Source: JBBQWR01 sp038210495 (GTDB lineage: Bacteria; Planctomycetota; Planctomycetia; Pirellulales; DATAWG01). Taken from it: a DNA stretch of 24,443 nucleotides. The stretch is from assembly GCA_038210495.1 (NCBI GenBank), contig JBBQWR010000061.1:1-24443 (forward strand), written 5' to 3'. The translations under genes and the position numbers were made by a program. The notes below the pieces were generated by a model. It was not told the origin of the DNA and ran no database searches. It saw only the letters and a program-made list of their open reading frames with translations. Numbering within the stretch: the stretch's first letter is position 1; each line of letters starts with the position of its first letter. Of this stretch, positions 8,229-17,100 are shown piece by piece.

Positions 8229-8362
8229 GTAGGTCAGGCACTCTGTGCCTGACAGCCACACCGCTCGGCGCGACGGAAGGCTTCACGCCAATGCAACAAA
8301 TAAAACGAGAATCGTAGCGGACGTGCGGCAATGTCGTGTCAGGCACAGAGTGCCTGACCTAC
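8229..8362. repeat. Element bounded by perfect 26-bp inverted repeats
   Basis: Positions 8229-8254 and 8337-8362 are exact reverse complements (26 of 26). Each arm is itself a hairpin, TCAGGCAC-TCT-GTGCCTGA. The 82 bp between them hold no gene. The right-hand arm contains the obg stop codon (TAG, 8359-8361) and the left-hand arm lies 35 bp before the coaX start. It resembles a REP-type pair or small non-autonomous element. Confidence 0.85.
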
Positions 8363-9366
8363 GCCTGGGCCGCCAATTTCTTTTCGTCGAGCGCCCGGGT
8401 GATTTCCCATAGCAACTTGTCGACTCCTTGGCCAGTCGCGGCGCTGATCGCGAGTACATTTCGGCCCAGGGCTTCGTTCAATCGCTCGTGGGCCTCGTCG
8501 GACCCAGGCAACTCGCACTTTGTGAGCACGACAATCTCCGGGCGGGCGCCGAGCTCGACAGCGTACTGCTCGAGCTCGTGGCGAATCGTATGATAATTGG
8601 TCACAGGATCGCTGCCATCGATCGGAGCAGGTTCGACCAGATGCACCAAGATGCCGGCGCGTTCGATGTGCCGCAAAAACTCGTGCCCCAGCCCGACGCC
8701 CGTGTGGGCGCCCTCGATCAGCCCGGGCAGATCGGCCATGACGAAGGACCGATCGGCGTTGATGTCGACCAGCCCCAAGTTCGGATATTTGGTCGTAAAC
8801 GGATAATTGGCGATCTCTGGCCTGGCTCGGGACAGCCGGCTGAGCAGCGTGCTCTTGCCGGCGTTGGGCTTGCCGATCAGGCCGACGTCGGCGATCACTT
8901 TCAACTCGAAAACCAGCTCGCGCAGCTCGCCGAGCTCGCCGAGCGTGTGCTGTCTCGGAGCTCGGTTGATCGACGTTTTGAAATGAGCGTTGCCATAACC
9001 GCCTTTGCCGCCGCGCGCGATCGTTACTCGATCGCCGGGCGCCACGAGGTCCTTCAGCAGGAATTTTTCTTTGGCGTCGAAGATGACCGTGCCGCAAGGA
9101 ACGCGGATCACGAGGTCTTCGGCCGAGCGACCGTGGCAATCGCTGCCCGTTCCGGGGCCACCACTTTCGGCTCGCCAATGCTTGCGGTGAGCGAGCGCGG
9201 CCAAGCTATCGACGCCAGGTTCGGCGACCACAATGACGCTGCCGCCGTCGCCGCCGTCACCGCCGTTGGGTCCGCCATTGGGTGCGAATTTCTCCCGGCG
9301 GAAGCTCAGACAGCCGGCGCCCCCCTTGCCGGCCGCGACGTGAATTTTGACTCGATCGACGAACAT
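8359..9366 (-). CDS. obg: Obg/CgtA family GTPase
   Basis: Essential GTPase acting in late 50S ribosomal subunit assembly. The start ATG at 9366 gives 335 residues beginning MFVDRVKIHV, the usual Obg N-terminus, with GAGG eight bases upstream; an open frame extends further but has no homology. Residues 1-157 are the glycine-rich Obg fold (GKGGAGCLSFRREKF, GGPNGGDGGDGGSV, GGKGGYGN). The G domain shows G1 GKPNAGKS (165-172), switch I YPFTTKYPNLG, G3 DLPGLIEGAH (212-221) and G5 SAATGQG (308-314). G4 reads TKCE (282-285) where NKxD is usual. There is no C-terminal OCT domain. It follows rpmA by 40 bp, the conserved rpmA-obg arrangement. Its stop codon lies within a 26-bp dispersed repeat. Confidence 0.94.
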   Translation of the reverse strand: MFVDRVKIHVAAGKGGAGCLSFRREKFAPNGGPNGGDGGDGGSVIVVAEPGVDSLAALAHRKHWRAESGGPGTGSDCHGRSAEDLVIRVPCGTVIFDAKEKFLLKDLVAPGDRVTIARGGKGGYGNAHFKTSINRAPRQHTLGELGELRELVFELKVIADVGLIGKPNAGKSTLLSRLSRARPEIANYPFTTKYPNLGLVDINADRSFVMADLPGLIEGAHTGVGLGHEFLRHIERAGILVHLVEPAPIDGSDPVTNYHTIRHELEQYAVELGARPEIVVLTKCELPGSDEAHERLNEALGRNVLAISAATGQGVDKLLWEITRALDEKKLAAQA

Positions 9367-9406
9367 GGGGGAAGCCTCGACCGCCATCGGCGGCGGGCTG
9401 GTGAAA

Positions 9407-9694
9407 TCAGTTGGAGCTGGCGGTCGCCGCTTTTGGATTGGCGACGACACTGGCGGCGACAACATTGATCCGGCGTCCTTCGCGATCGAATTTTACGACG
9501 CCCTCGACGAGCGCGAAGAGCGTGAAGTCGCTCCCTTGACCGACATTCAAGCCCGGATGAAATCGGTTGCCGACTTGGCGCACCAAGATGTTTCCGGCGA
9601 TGACTTTCTCGCCGCCGAATCGCTTGACGCCCCGCTTTTGAGGCTGCGAATCGCGACCGTTGCGGCTAGAACCCTGACCTTTTTTATGTGCCAT
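9407..9694 (-). CDS. rpmA: 50S ribosomal protein L27
   Basis: Structural protein of the large ribosomal subunit whose N-terminus reaches the peptidyl-transferase centre. The 95 residues begin MAHKKGQGSSRNGRDSQ, the family hallmark, followed by KRFGGEKVIAGNILVRQ and GRDSxxxRxGVK-like conserved blocks. The ATG at 9694 is fixed by this N-terminus; a longer open frame to 9853 is a false extension through a repeat-bearing spacer. GGAG lies upstream at a slightly long spacing. Unlike Firmicute proteins, it has no N-terminal extension requiring cleavage before AHKK. obg follows 40 bp downstream. The gene for L21 (rplU), often just upstream of rpmA, is not in the 246-bp spacer here. Confidence 0.96.
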   Translation of the reverse strand: MAHKKGQGSSRNGRDSQPQKRGVKRFGGEKVIAGNILVRQVGNRFHPGLNVGQGSDFTLFALVEGVVKFDREGRRINVVAASVVANPKAATASSN

Positions 9695-9753
9695 TGAAAA
9701 ACTGCTCCATCGGCCGACTAGCGCAGCCGGAAAAGATCTACTCTGGATCGGCA

Positions 9754-9855
9754 GGGTGGCTGGGGCTGGAAGCGCTTCGCCGAAGCCCCGGTTCGGGATG
9801 CAAAAATCACTCGCGGCGCTCCGAAGCGTCCCTTCGGCGAGAGCCCCGACCACCC
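9754..9855. repeat. Imperfect inverted repeat in the rpmA upstream spacer
   Basis: GGGTGGCTGGGGCT (9754-9767) is complementary to AGCCCCGACCACCC (9842-9855) except for two adjacent positions that can form weak pairs. The segment between contains smaller self-complementary stretches around GAAGCGCTTCGCCGAAG. It resembles a degraded dispersed repeat and lies in the likely rpmA leader or promoter region. Confidence 0.55.
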
Positions 9856-9940
9856 GTCAATCCAACTTTGACAAAACCTCTGGCTTGACAAACATCATCG
9901 CCAGTCAGGCCCGAAGCCCGACCTCCGCGAATCAATCCTT

Positions 9941-11044
9941 TTAGCGGAAAAGCCAGCGGTAGTCAATGATCTTCTCCCAATCTCGGCCGGTCGCGGTGGC
10001 CGGTTTTGGGGCGTCGGCCAAGATCTCCGGATTGTCCGGATCGATCGCCTTTTGAACCTTATCGCTCGGGGCGCCAATGAAGATTTCGTCCTCGAGCAGC
10101 ACAAACTCATCCCCGGGCCGCCAAAAATTCAATTGCAGCGTCTTGTGCTTATATCGTCGCTCGGCCGCGGCCTTGGCGATCGACGCCGTCAGGGCATCGC
10201 CGCCAGCCGCCGCGCCCGCCTTCGCGTCGTTTCCGTCCGTCCAACGATACGCATTGGTCAGCCCTGAAACGTAAACGGAAAAGAAATCGATCCGCGGATC
10301 GACGCTGACCCACGTGGCGACGCCCCAGACGCTGTTGTCGTCGACGGCCGTGCTCAGCTTGACCTCTTGGGCGCCGATTTCAGCACTGTTGAACAGACGA
10401 CGCCGAGGGTCCTCGCGCTTGCGAATCGCTTCGACCGCCAGTGGTAAGACTTGGTCGTCGTAAACTTTTTTGTTCCCCTCGATGTCGGCCTCCAGCGTGA
10501 AGTGCGGGAAGAATCGAATCTGCGTCCCAGGGCTGTCCACTGCCTGTACCTCGGGCGCCCCGGCCAGCGGGTCGGCGTCCGGCTTCGGCTTGACCGGCTC
10601 CAAATGGCCGCCGACATTCTTGACCCGGTAGACCAAGTACCACACCACCTGCCGCTGCAATCGTCCCTTGTCGTTCGGCAGATCGACCTCGATGAGCCGG
10701 AGTGGCTTGAAGATGAATTGCAAATACCACGTCGTGCTGCGGAAGGGAAAATCGGTCGCCTGAGCCCGTAGCGTCTTGGTGGGAGACGTGTATTTGGGCG
10801 TCCAGTTCAGATTCGGATCGACCTTCTCGTCGAGCAGTTCGACGATGTTGTGATACATGACCGTGTCGTGCGGATCGACCAGGGCGGGCACGGTCGTCTC
10901 GACGCCGGGCGCGAGCTTGCGAAATCCCGACGGAGCCGACCGCCGCGACGGCGCCTGAGCGCCGGCGACCGATACCCAACACCATCCGCACAGTGCGACC
11001 AGCGCGACAACTAAACCGGCCGGCCAATAGACACGCCGAGACAT
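9941..11044 (-). CDS. Secreted protein of unknown function
   Basis: Exported protein of 367 residues that I cannot assign to a named family; its style is that of conserved planctomycete hypothetical proteins. The ATG at 11044 has AAGAGG five bases upstream. A signal peptide is clear: MSRR, then a hydrophobic run (PAGLVVALVALCGWCWVSVA) and a likely AxA-type cleavage near GAQA. The mature part is soluble, with no membrane segments. Noticeable blocks are FRKLAPGVETTVP, VWYLVYRVKN, FFPHFTLEAD, VWGVATWVSVDPRIDFFSVYVSGLTNAYRW and a C-terminal WEKIIDYRWLFR. A beta-rich envelope or periplasmic protein is plausible but is inference. It has its own promoter and precedes rpmA by 246 bp, so it is probably a separate transcription unit. 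Confidence 0.75.
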   Translation of the reverse strand: MSRRVYWPAGLVVALVALCGWCWVSVAGAQAPSRRSAPSGFRKLAPGVETTVPALVDPHDTVMYHNIVELLDEKVDPNLNWTPKYTSPTKTLRAQATDFPFRSTTWYLQFIFKPLRLIEVDLPNDKGRLQRQVVWYLVYRVKNVGGHLEPVKPKPDADPLAGAPEVQAVDSPGTQIRFFPHFTLEADIEGNKKVYDDQVLPLAVEAIRKREDPRRRLFNSAEIGAQEVKLSTAVDDNSVWGVATWVSVDPRIDFFSVYVSGLTNAYRWTDGNDAKAGAAAGGDALTASIAKAAAERRYKHKTLQLNFWRPGDEFVLLEDEIFIGAPSDKVQKAIDPDNPEILADAPKPATATGRDWEKIIDYRWLFR

Positions 11045-11093
11045 TCGAGCCTCTTAAGATGCGAGAAAAGCCACGACACAAAGCAACGCGTCC

Positions 11094-11122
11094 AGTATGG
11101 TAGCCGGCCGTGCAAGGGTCAA
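11094..11122 (-). promoter_or_regulatory. Putative sigma70-type promoter of the secreted-protein gene
   Basis: On the minus strand TTGACC (complement of 11117-11122) and CATACT (complement of 11094-11099) are separated by 17 bp, matching 5/6 and 4/6 consensus positions. Transcription would begin about 40 bp before the ATG at 11044. Confidence 0.55.
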
Positions 11123-11923
11123 GTTTTGCGGGTTGCCGGCCCACTACCCGGTTGCCGGATCACGTCGTCGGCAGCCCGCGAGCACGGCCGTCTACAAGAT
11201 GGGCGATACGCCAAAATCCCTTCAAACCTTGCCACCCTCAAAACCATCCCCAACGCGCTGTCCCCAACGGCTCATCGTTAGAATTTCTCGCAAAAACCGT
11301 CGGGGACTTTCCGCGTTTAGCTTAGTCCGCGAAGCAAAGCCGCGGACAGCCTCTTCTCCGAAGCGCTTTTCTGAGGAGATATCGGACTCGCCATGATCGT
11401 TCGACATCCCCGCTGCCTCCCCCGTGACGCGATCAGGCCGGCCGCCGCAGAAGAATGTTTTCGCAGCTCAATTCACGCCCCGGCTGTACCTCTGTGAACG
11501 CTTCGCCCCGCCGGTTGCCCGACGACGCGCAACAATCGAGGCCGAGGCGACTGGCTAGATCTTACCTCGCGAGAACTCTTTCATCCGCTACCTTTCTCCG
11601 GCTTGTTCCGGCGCACCGCATCCCCTTTTGTCTTCCGATTTGACTCCCGTCCCCTTAAGTTCGCTCCTCGAACTGCCGGATCGGCAACAACCCGGCATCG
11701 GAAGTCACCTGCTCATCGACCGGCTCGACATCAATCTGGCTCAAAAACGTGAAAAGGGGTCAGAACTATTTAATAAATAGTTGTGACCCCTTTTCCCATT
11801 TGGGAGTCTCGCGTGTGCGCACGGGACATTTTACGGCGCCATGCCGTGAGAGGATCAACTTGTTGTCGATCGCGTACCCAAATATCGGAGGGGCCCTGAC
11901 GCGGCCTGCCTCTCACGACGCGA
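11123..11923. other. Long spacer with degenerate open frame and hairpins
   Basis: No intact gene is supported. The stretch holds a short hairpin GTCCGCG (11325-11331) with CGCGGAC (11341-11347). A plus-strand frame is open from about 11557 to the TAG at 11778-11780; it has no start codon and reads through protein-like text such as LLELPDRQQPGIG and LLIDRLDINLAQKREKG, possibly a gene remnant. A 43-bp palindrome (listed separately) ends that frame. A decayed insertion or gene remnant is the simplest explanation. Confidence 0.4.
11752..11794. repeat. 43-bp palindrome with terminator-like T/A ends
   Basis: AAAAGGGGTCA (11752-11762) pairs with TGACCCCTTTT (11784-11794), and AACTATTTA (11764-11772) with TAAATAGTT (11774-11782). 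There is one G/G mismatch and a single central base. The A+T-rich core contrasts with the surrounding DNA. It lies 130 bp past the transketolase stop codon and ends in TTTT on both strands, so it could terminate transcription either way. The AAAAGGGGTCA end resembles REP-type palindromes (from memory, not checked). Confidence 0.85.
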
Positions 11924-13984
11924 CTATTTGCCGACCGCCGCTTTGGCTTCGGCGACGATGTGGTCGGCGGTGATGCCAAAGTGCTTCATCAAGGCGCTCG
12001 CTGGAGCCGAGGCGCCGAAGCTGCTCATGCCGACGAATTTGCCCGAAGCGCCGATATAACGATCCCACCCGAATCGAGCGGCCGCTTCGACCGCGACTCG
12101 CGGCGTGACGCTCGGCGGCAGGACCGAATCTCGATACGCGGCCGGTTGCTCTTCGAATAGCTCCCAACTCGGCATGCTGACGACTCGCGAGGCGACCCCC
12201 TCCTTGACCAGGCGTTCGTGGGCCTCGACGGTGATGCCGATTTCGCTGCCGGTCGCCATCAAGATTACGCTCGGCTTTCCGCCGGGCGCGTCGGCGAGAA
12301 TGTAAGCGCCCTTGGCGACCCCGGCGGCCGGAGCGTATTTCGCGCGGTCGAGCGTCGGCAAATTTTGCCGGCTCAGGACGAACATCACCGGACGGTTCTT
12401 CAGCGGCATGATCGCTCGCCACGCCTCGGCGACTTCGTTCGCGTCTCCCGGCCGCATCACGATCAGGTTGGGCACCGCCCGGGCGGCCGCCAAATGTTCG
12501 ATCGGTTGATGAGTCGGTCCGTCTTCTCCAAGCCCGATCGAATCGTGCGTGAATACATAGATCACCGGCAGGCGTCCGAGGGCGCTCAAGCGAACGGACG
12601 GCTTGCAATAGTCGAAAAACACGAAGAACGTGGCGCCGAAGGGACGAATCTTCGACAGCGCCATGCCATTGAGCGCGGCGGCCATCCCATGCTCGCGAAT
12701 GCCGAAATGGAAATTGCGGCCACTATAGCAATTGGGCTCGAAATCCCTATCGCCCTCGCCGGTAAGGTGGGTCATCGTGGAGGGCGCCAGATCGGCGGCG
12801 CCGCCAATCAGCCAAGGAACATTCTTGGCGATCGCGTTGAGCACTTTGCCCGAGGATACGCGGCTGGCGACTCCCTTCGCGTCGGCCGGAAAGACCGGGA
12901 TATCGGCGTCCCACTTGGCCGGCAAGTCGCGGCTGTTCATCTGCTCCCATTGAGCCGAGAGCTCCGGATACTTCTTCGCCCACTGGTCGTACTGCGTCTG
13001 CCAGGTTTCGTGAAGCTGCCGCCCGCGGGCGCCGAAGCCTTGCTGAAAATGCTCTCGAACTTCGTCGGGCACGAGGAACTTGGCGTCCTCGGGCCAGCCG
13101 TAAGCTCGCTTCGTCAGTTTGATTTCTTCTTCGCCCAAGGCCTCGCCGTGGGCCTTGGCCGTGTCCTGGCGGTTGGGCGAGCCCCAGCCGATATGACTGC
13201 GGACGATAATCATTGTCGGTCGGTCGTCGGTGGCCAAAAACTCCTCGTAGGCCCGATTGAGAGCGTCCAGATCGTTCGCGTCGGGGACCTTGATTACATG
13301 CCAGTTCAGGCCGGTGAACCGGGTGGCGACGTCCTCGTCGAACGCGAGGCTGGTATTGCCCTCGATCGTGATGTGGTTGTCGTCGTAGATCCAGCACAGG
13401 TTGGAGAGTTTGAGATGCCCGGCGATCGAGGCCGCTTCGTTCGCGACCCCTTCCATCAAGTCGCCGTCGCTGCAAAACGTGAAGATGTTGTAATCAAACA
13501 AACTGAAGCCAGGCCGGTCGAACCGGGCGGAAAGCCAGCGCTGCCCGATCGCCATGCCCACGCTATTTCCGCAGCCTTGACCGAGCGGTCCGGTGGTGGT
13601 CTCGACACCGGATGTTTCGAACGTCTCGGGATGACCGGGCGTGCGGCTATGCAATTGGCGGAAGTGCTTGATCTGGTCGATCGTCACGGCCCATTCGCCG
13701 GTCGGGTGATCGTGAGCGTCGAGTTGTTTGACCTCGGCCAGATTGAGCAGCGAATACAGCAGCATCGAGGCATGGCCATTGGAAAGCACGAAACGATCGC
13801 GGCCGGGCCAATGCGGCGCGTCGGGGTCGAATCGCAGAAAATTCTGCCACAGGGCATAGGCCACCGGCGCCAAGGCCATGGGCGTGCCGGGATGTCCGCT
13901 GTTGGCCGCCTGCACGCCGTCCATCGAAAGCGTGCGGATCGTATTGATCGTAAGTTGATCGATGCTCGTGGTCGAAATGGACAT
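11924..13984 (-). CDS. tkt: Transketolase
   Basis: Thiamine-diphosphate enzyme of the non-oxidative pentose phosphate pathway, moving two-carbon units between ketose and aldose sugar phosphates. With ATG at 13984 it has 686 residues, a normal length; AGGA lies about six bases upstream. A start 30 bases earlier is possible but less well placed. N-terminal blocks include NTIRTLSMDGVQAANSGHPG and MALAPVAYALW. The cofactor motif is seen at CSDGDLMEGVANEA through WIYDDNHITIEG. The pyrimidine-binding domain has FHFGIREHGMAAALNGMAL and DSIGLGEDGPTHQPIEHLAA, and the C-terminal domain ends KHFGITADHIVAEAKAAVGK. All key regions are intact. A promoter lies upstream, and the 43-bp palindrome lies downstream. 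Confidence 0.96.
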   Translation of the reverse strand: MSISTTSIDQLTINTIRTLSMDGVQAANSGHPGTPMALAPVAYALWQNFLRFDPDAPHWPGRDRFVLSNGHASMLLYSLLNLAEVKQLDAHDHPTGEWAVTIDQIKHFRQLHSRTPGHPETFETSGVETTTGPLGQGCGNSVGMAIGQRWLSARFDRPGFSLFDYNIFTFCSDGDLMEGVANEAASIAGHLKLSNLCWIYDDNHITIEGNTSLAFDEDVATRFTGLNWHVIKVPDANDLDALNRAYEEFLATDDRPTMIIVRSHIGWGSPNRQDTAKAHGEALGEEEIKLTKRAYGWPEDAKFLVPDEVREHFQQGFGARGRQLHETWQTQYDQWAKKYPELSAQWEQMNSRDLPAKWDADIPVFPADAKGVASRVSSGKVLNAIAKNVPWLIGGAADLAPSTMTHLTGEGDRDFEPNCYSGRNFHFGIREHGMAAALNGMALSKIRPFGATFFVFFDYCKPSVRLSALGRLPVIYVFTHDSIGLGEDGPTHQPIEHLAAARAVPNLIVMRPGDANEVAEAWRAIMPLKNRPVMFVLSRQNLPTLDRAKYAPAAGVAKGAYILADAPGGKPSVILMATGSEIGITVEAHERLVKEGVASRVVSMPSWELFEEQPAAYRDSVLPPSVTPRVAVEAAARFGWDRYIGASGKFVGMSSFGASAPASALMKHFGITADHIVAEAKAAVGK

Positions 13985-14055
13985 GGGAGTTCCTGAATCG
14001 AAAGCTGTGGACAACCCGCCGCTCCGCGCGTGCGCAAACCGGCAATTTGGGTTGC

Positions 14056-14084
14056 AGTCTAAGGCTGCCGCCGGAATCCGTCAA
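14056..14084 (-). promoter_or_regulatory. Putative sigma70-type promoter of tkt
   Basis: On the minus strand TTGACG (complement of 14079-14084) and TAGACT (complement of 14056-14061) have a 17-bp spacer, matching 5/6 and 4/6 consensus positions. It falls in the 129-bp gap after the large upstream gene, about 70 bp before the tkt ATG. Confidence 0.55.
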
Positions 14085-14113
14085 CGCGCCGATTACGACC
14101 ACTGGCGCACCGG

Positions 14114-17100
14114 CTACTCACCCGTTTCCACGGTCACGGCCATCACCACGGGCGCCGTGTTGTCGGGGCCCTTGACCAGTTCGATGGTCTCGATAGTGTC
14201 CTTCTTTTGCGGATACACGGCCAGATAGCGAATCTGCTGATTGCGAAGCTTGAAGGCGAACTTTGAGCCTGGGACGTCAACCTGGTGGATGTAGTCGGCG
14301 AACGCTTCGCCATTGCGGAGTGGCGTGTCCTCCGTGGCGCCGCCGGCGTAGTGCAGCCGAACGATCATCGACACCGAATGGTCGGCGGTCGCCGGAAATC
14401 CCCAGCCGCTCACGCCGCTCAGCAGATGGATCGCTTTGGCCGGCGCATTGCACGGGATCGAGACCGATTTGGGCATCGTCGGCGGAATGTTGCCCGACGC
14501 CGCGTAGAGCATGACCACGTTGGGCCGCGAATGGCCGCGCGGATCGACGAGATGGAATGGCACGCCAAACGCCGTCTTCGGTTCCCAGTCGTCGAAGATC
14601 AGCCGCTCGGCGTCCACGTCCTTCGCATAGAACATGCCTTGCGTGCTGATTGCCGTGGCGACCTTGTCCAGCGGCAGCGGCAAGAACTTGCCGCGCTGCG
14701 CGAGGAACTCAAGCAAATCGGCGACGCCGTCGGCTCCGAGCTTCTCAAACCCCTCGGGCATCAACGACCGCTTGGTGTTCACCAGCGAATCGATGTTCTC
14801 GCGCAGCACGACGGTCCGCTTCCCTTCGGCGTCGAGTAGTTCCACGCTGGTCTTGTTGTCCGAGACGAGCAGGCCGGAAAACGTTCGGCCGTCTTCATCG
14901 ACGAGATTGTACTGTTGGAAGTTGCCTTCGACCGATCGATTGGGGTCGAGGACGTCGACGAGAATCTCGACTTTCTTGCGCACGGCGATCCCGCTCAGGT
15001 CTGGGCCGATCTTCGCGCCGACCGTCCCATGCCGATGACATTTGATGCACGTTTGCTCGAACACGACCTTGCCTTTGGCGGCGTCGCCTTGGCGCTGCGC
15101 CGAGGACAGAAATTCATCGACGACTTTTTGCCGGTCGGCGCTGGGGAGCTTGCCGCCGCGAGCGAGCGCTTTTTGCGCCCGGGCCGCGAGGGTCGCGTCG
15201 GCATGATGAGACAGCTTTTGCTGCTGGTCGAGCGACAGCTCCGTGGGCGTGATCTTGTTCTTCTCGAGACCTTCGACCAGCGATGTCGTCCAACCGGGCC
15301 GACTGAGCAGCGTGGCGATCGCCGTGGGGCGAGAACCGGGCGTAAGGCTGTCCCAGTGCGCGACGATCGCGGGGCCGATATCGGCCAGTTGGCTACTGCC
15401 CAGCGACTCAAGTAAACCGGCCGTCAATTCGGGACTGCTCTTGGCGCCGATCGAATCGAGAATGGCGGCCGTTCCTTCGGCGTCGAGCCCAATGACCACA
15501 AGCTGCTTGGCGGCGTTGATTCGCGCGGCGTCAGATCGCTTGGCATCGGCTAGGTCCGCGAACATGGCTTTCTTGACGTCAGCCGCCGCGCCGGCGAATT
15601 TCCCGGTCAGTTTCCAGCGCTGCGAAAGAGCGACCACTTGAGGCCGGCCGCTTGGCCCCAGTGTCGCCAACAGTCGTGTCAGGTCGGCGATCGAACGATC
15701 CGAAAGCTCGGGGATTTTCTTGTTGGGCCAGCCAGCCGCCAGTCCGTCGACCACGGCTTCGCCGATCGCCGGGTCGGCGCTGGGCAGCGCCGCCAGCAAC
15801 GGCGCGAGATCGCGAGTCTCAGGACTACGAGCGAAATGCTCGGCGACGACCCGGACGGTTTTAGTCAGCGCGGGGCGAAACGGCGAGTCCGGCTTCGCGC
15901 CGGTGGCGGCGATCAAAAACGAATCGTCACTAGCCGCGGCGGCGCACGCTATCGCAGTAGGAATCCAAGCGTCTTCATAATTGCGAGATTCGGCATGCAT
16001 GGCGAGAATCGCGTCGGCCGCCTTGGGCGAGCTCGGCAGATCGGCGAGCGCCAACAGCGCGTCTTTCCGCACGAGTGGTTCGGCGTCAGCGAGTAACTTG
16101 GCCGCGACGATTCGCTCCGTTGAGGATCTGGATTTCGGCAGGCAGCCGAGCGCCGTTCGTCGCACGCCGGGCCAACCGTGCGTTAGCCCCGCGTCGAGCG
16201 TCTTATCCCAAGGCCCACCATCGGCGGCAAATGCGCCGAGCCCCTGCATCGAGCGCAGCGCGTGGACCGCCGCTAGTCCTTGCGCGTCGGTCTTCACCAG
16301 TTCGGCCAGCTTGGGGAGCATGTCGTCCTTGCCACGTTCCACAAGGAGTTGCTGAGCGCGTATGCGCCAAAACATATTGTCGTTCGACAGAGCCGCGACC
16401 AGCGTCGCCGGATCGTTCGGGTCAAGTTTTGGATACGGCGCCAGTTTCGCGTCACCCGCCACGATGCGGTAAATCCGGCCATGCGTCTTGTCGCGCAGCG
16501 GAGTGATGAAGGCCGCGCCGGCGCCCGTTTGAAATCCGTGCGGCGTCGGATTGTGCTGCACGACCGGCGAATACCAGTCGATGATCCAAACCGCGCCGTC
16601 GGGACCGACTTGGGCCGCGATCGGGGCGGTCCACGAGTCGCTGCTGGCCATCAAATCGTAGCCGTCCTTGGCGACAAAACCGCTGCCCCGAGCCACCAGC
16701 CAATCGAGATGCACGAGATGGCCCGTCGGCTCGCAGACCATCGCCGCATGGTCCCAGTACAGTTTCGGAAAGCTTCGAGCCGTGTAGAGTTCGTGGCCGG
16801 CCGCAGCCGTGTATCCGTTGAAATTGTCGACTTGTTTGACGTCGTCCGTCACGGGATGAAAGAACTTATGGTCGTCGATTCCGGCGCTGCCGTTGCCGTG
16901 CCAGCCACGAACTGCCTCGTAGTAGCGATTCGGAATTGACAGATAGACACTGTGCTGCCCGTTGGCCGTCGACCCGAAAATGTCTCCGCTCTCGTTGATT
17001 CCCAGGCCCCAAGTGTTATTGCTGGTGGTCGTGAGCGGCTCGAAATCCGACCCGTCGGACTTGAAGCGAAAATAGCCTTGGTGAAACTGCCGCATCCCGG

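Noticed and set aside
12218..13996. A 592-residue plus-strand frame opposite transketolase
   Set aside because: Its coordinates coincide with tkt, whose translation matches the family end to end; the antisense protein has no recognisable domain.
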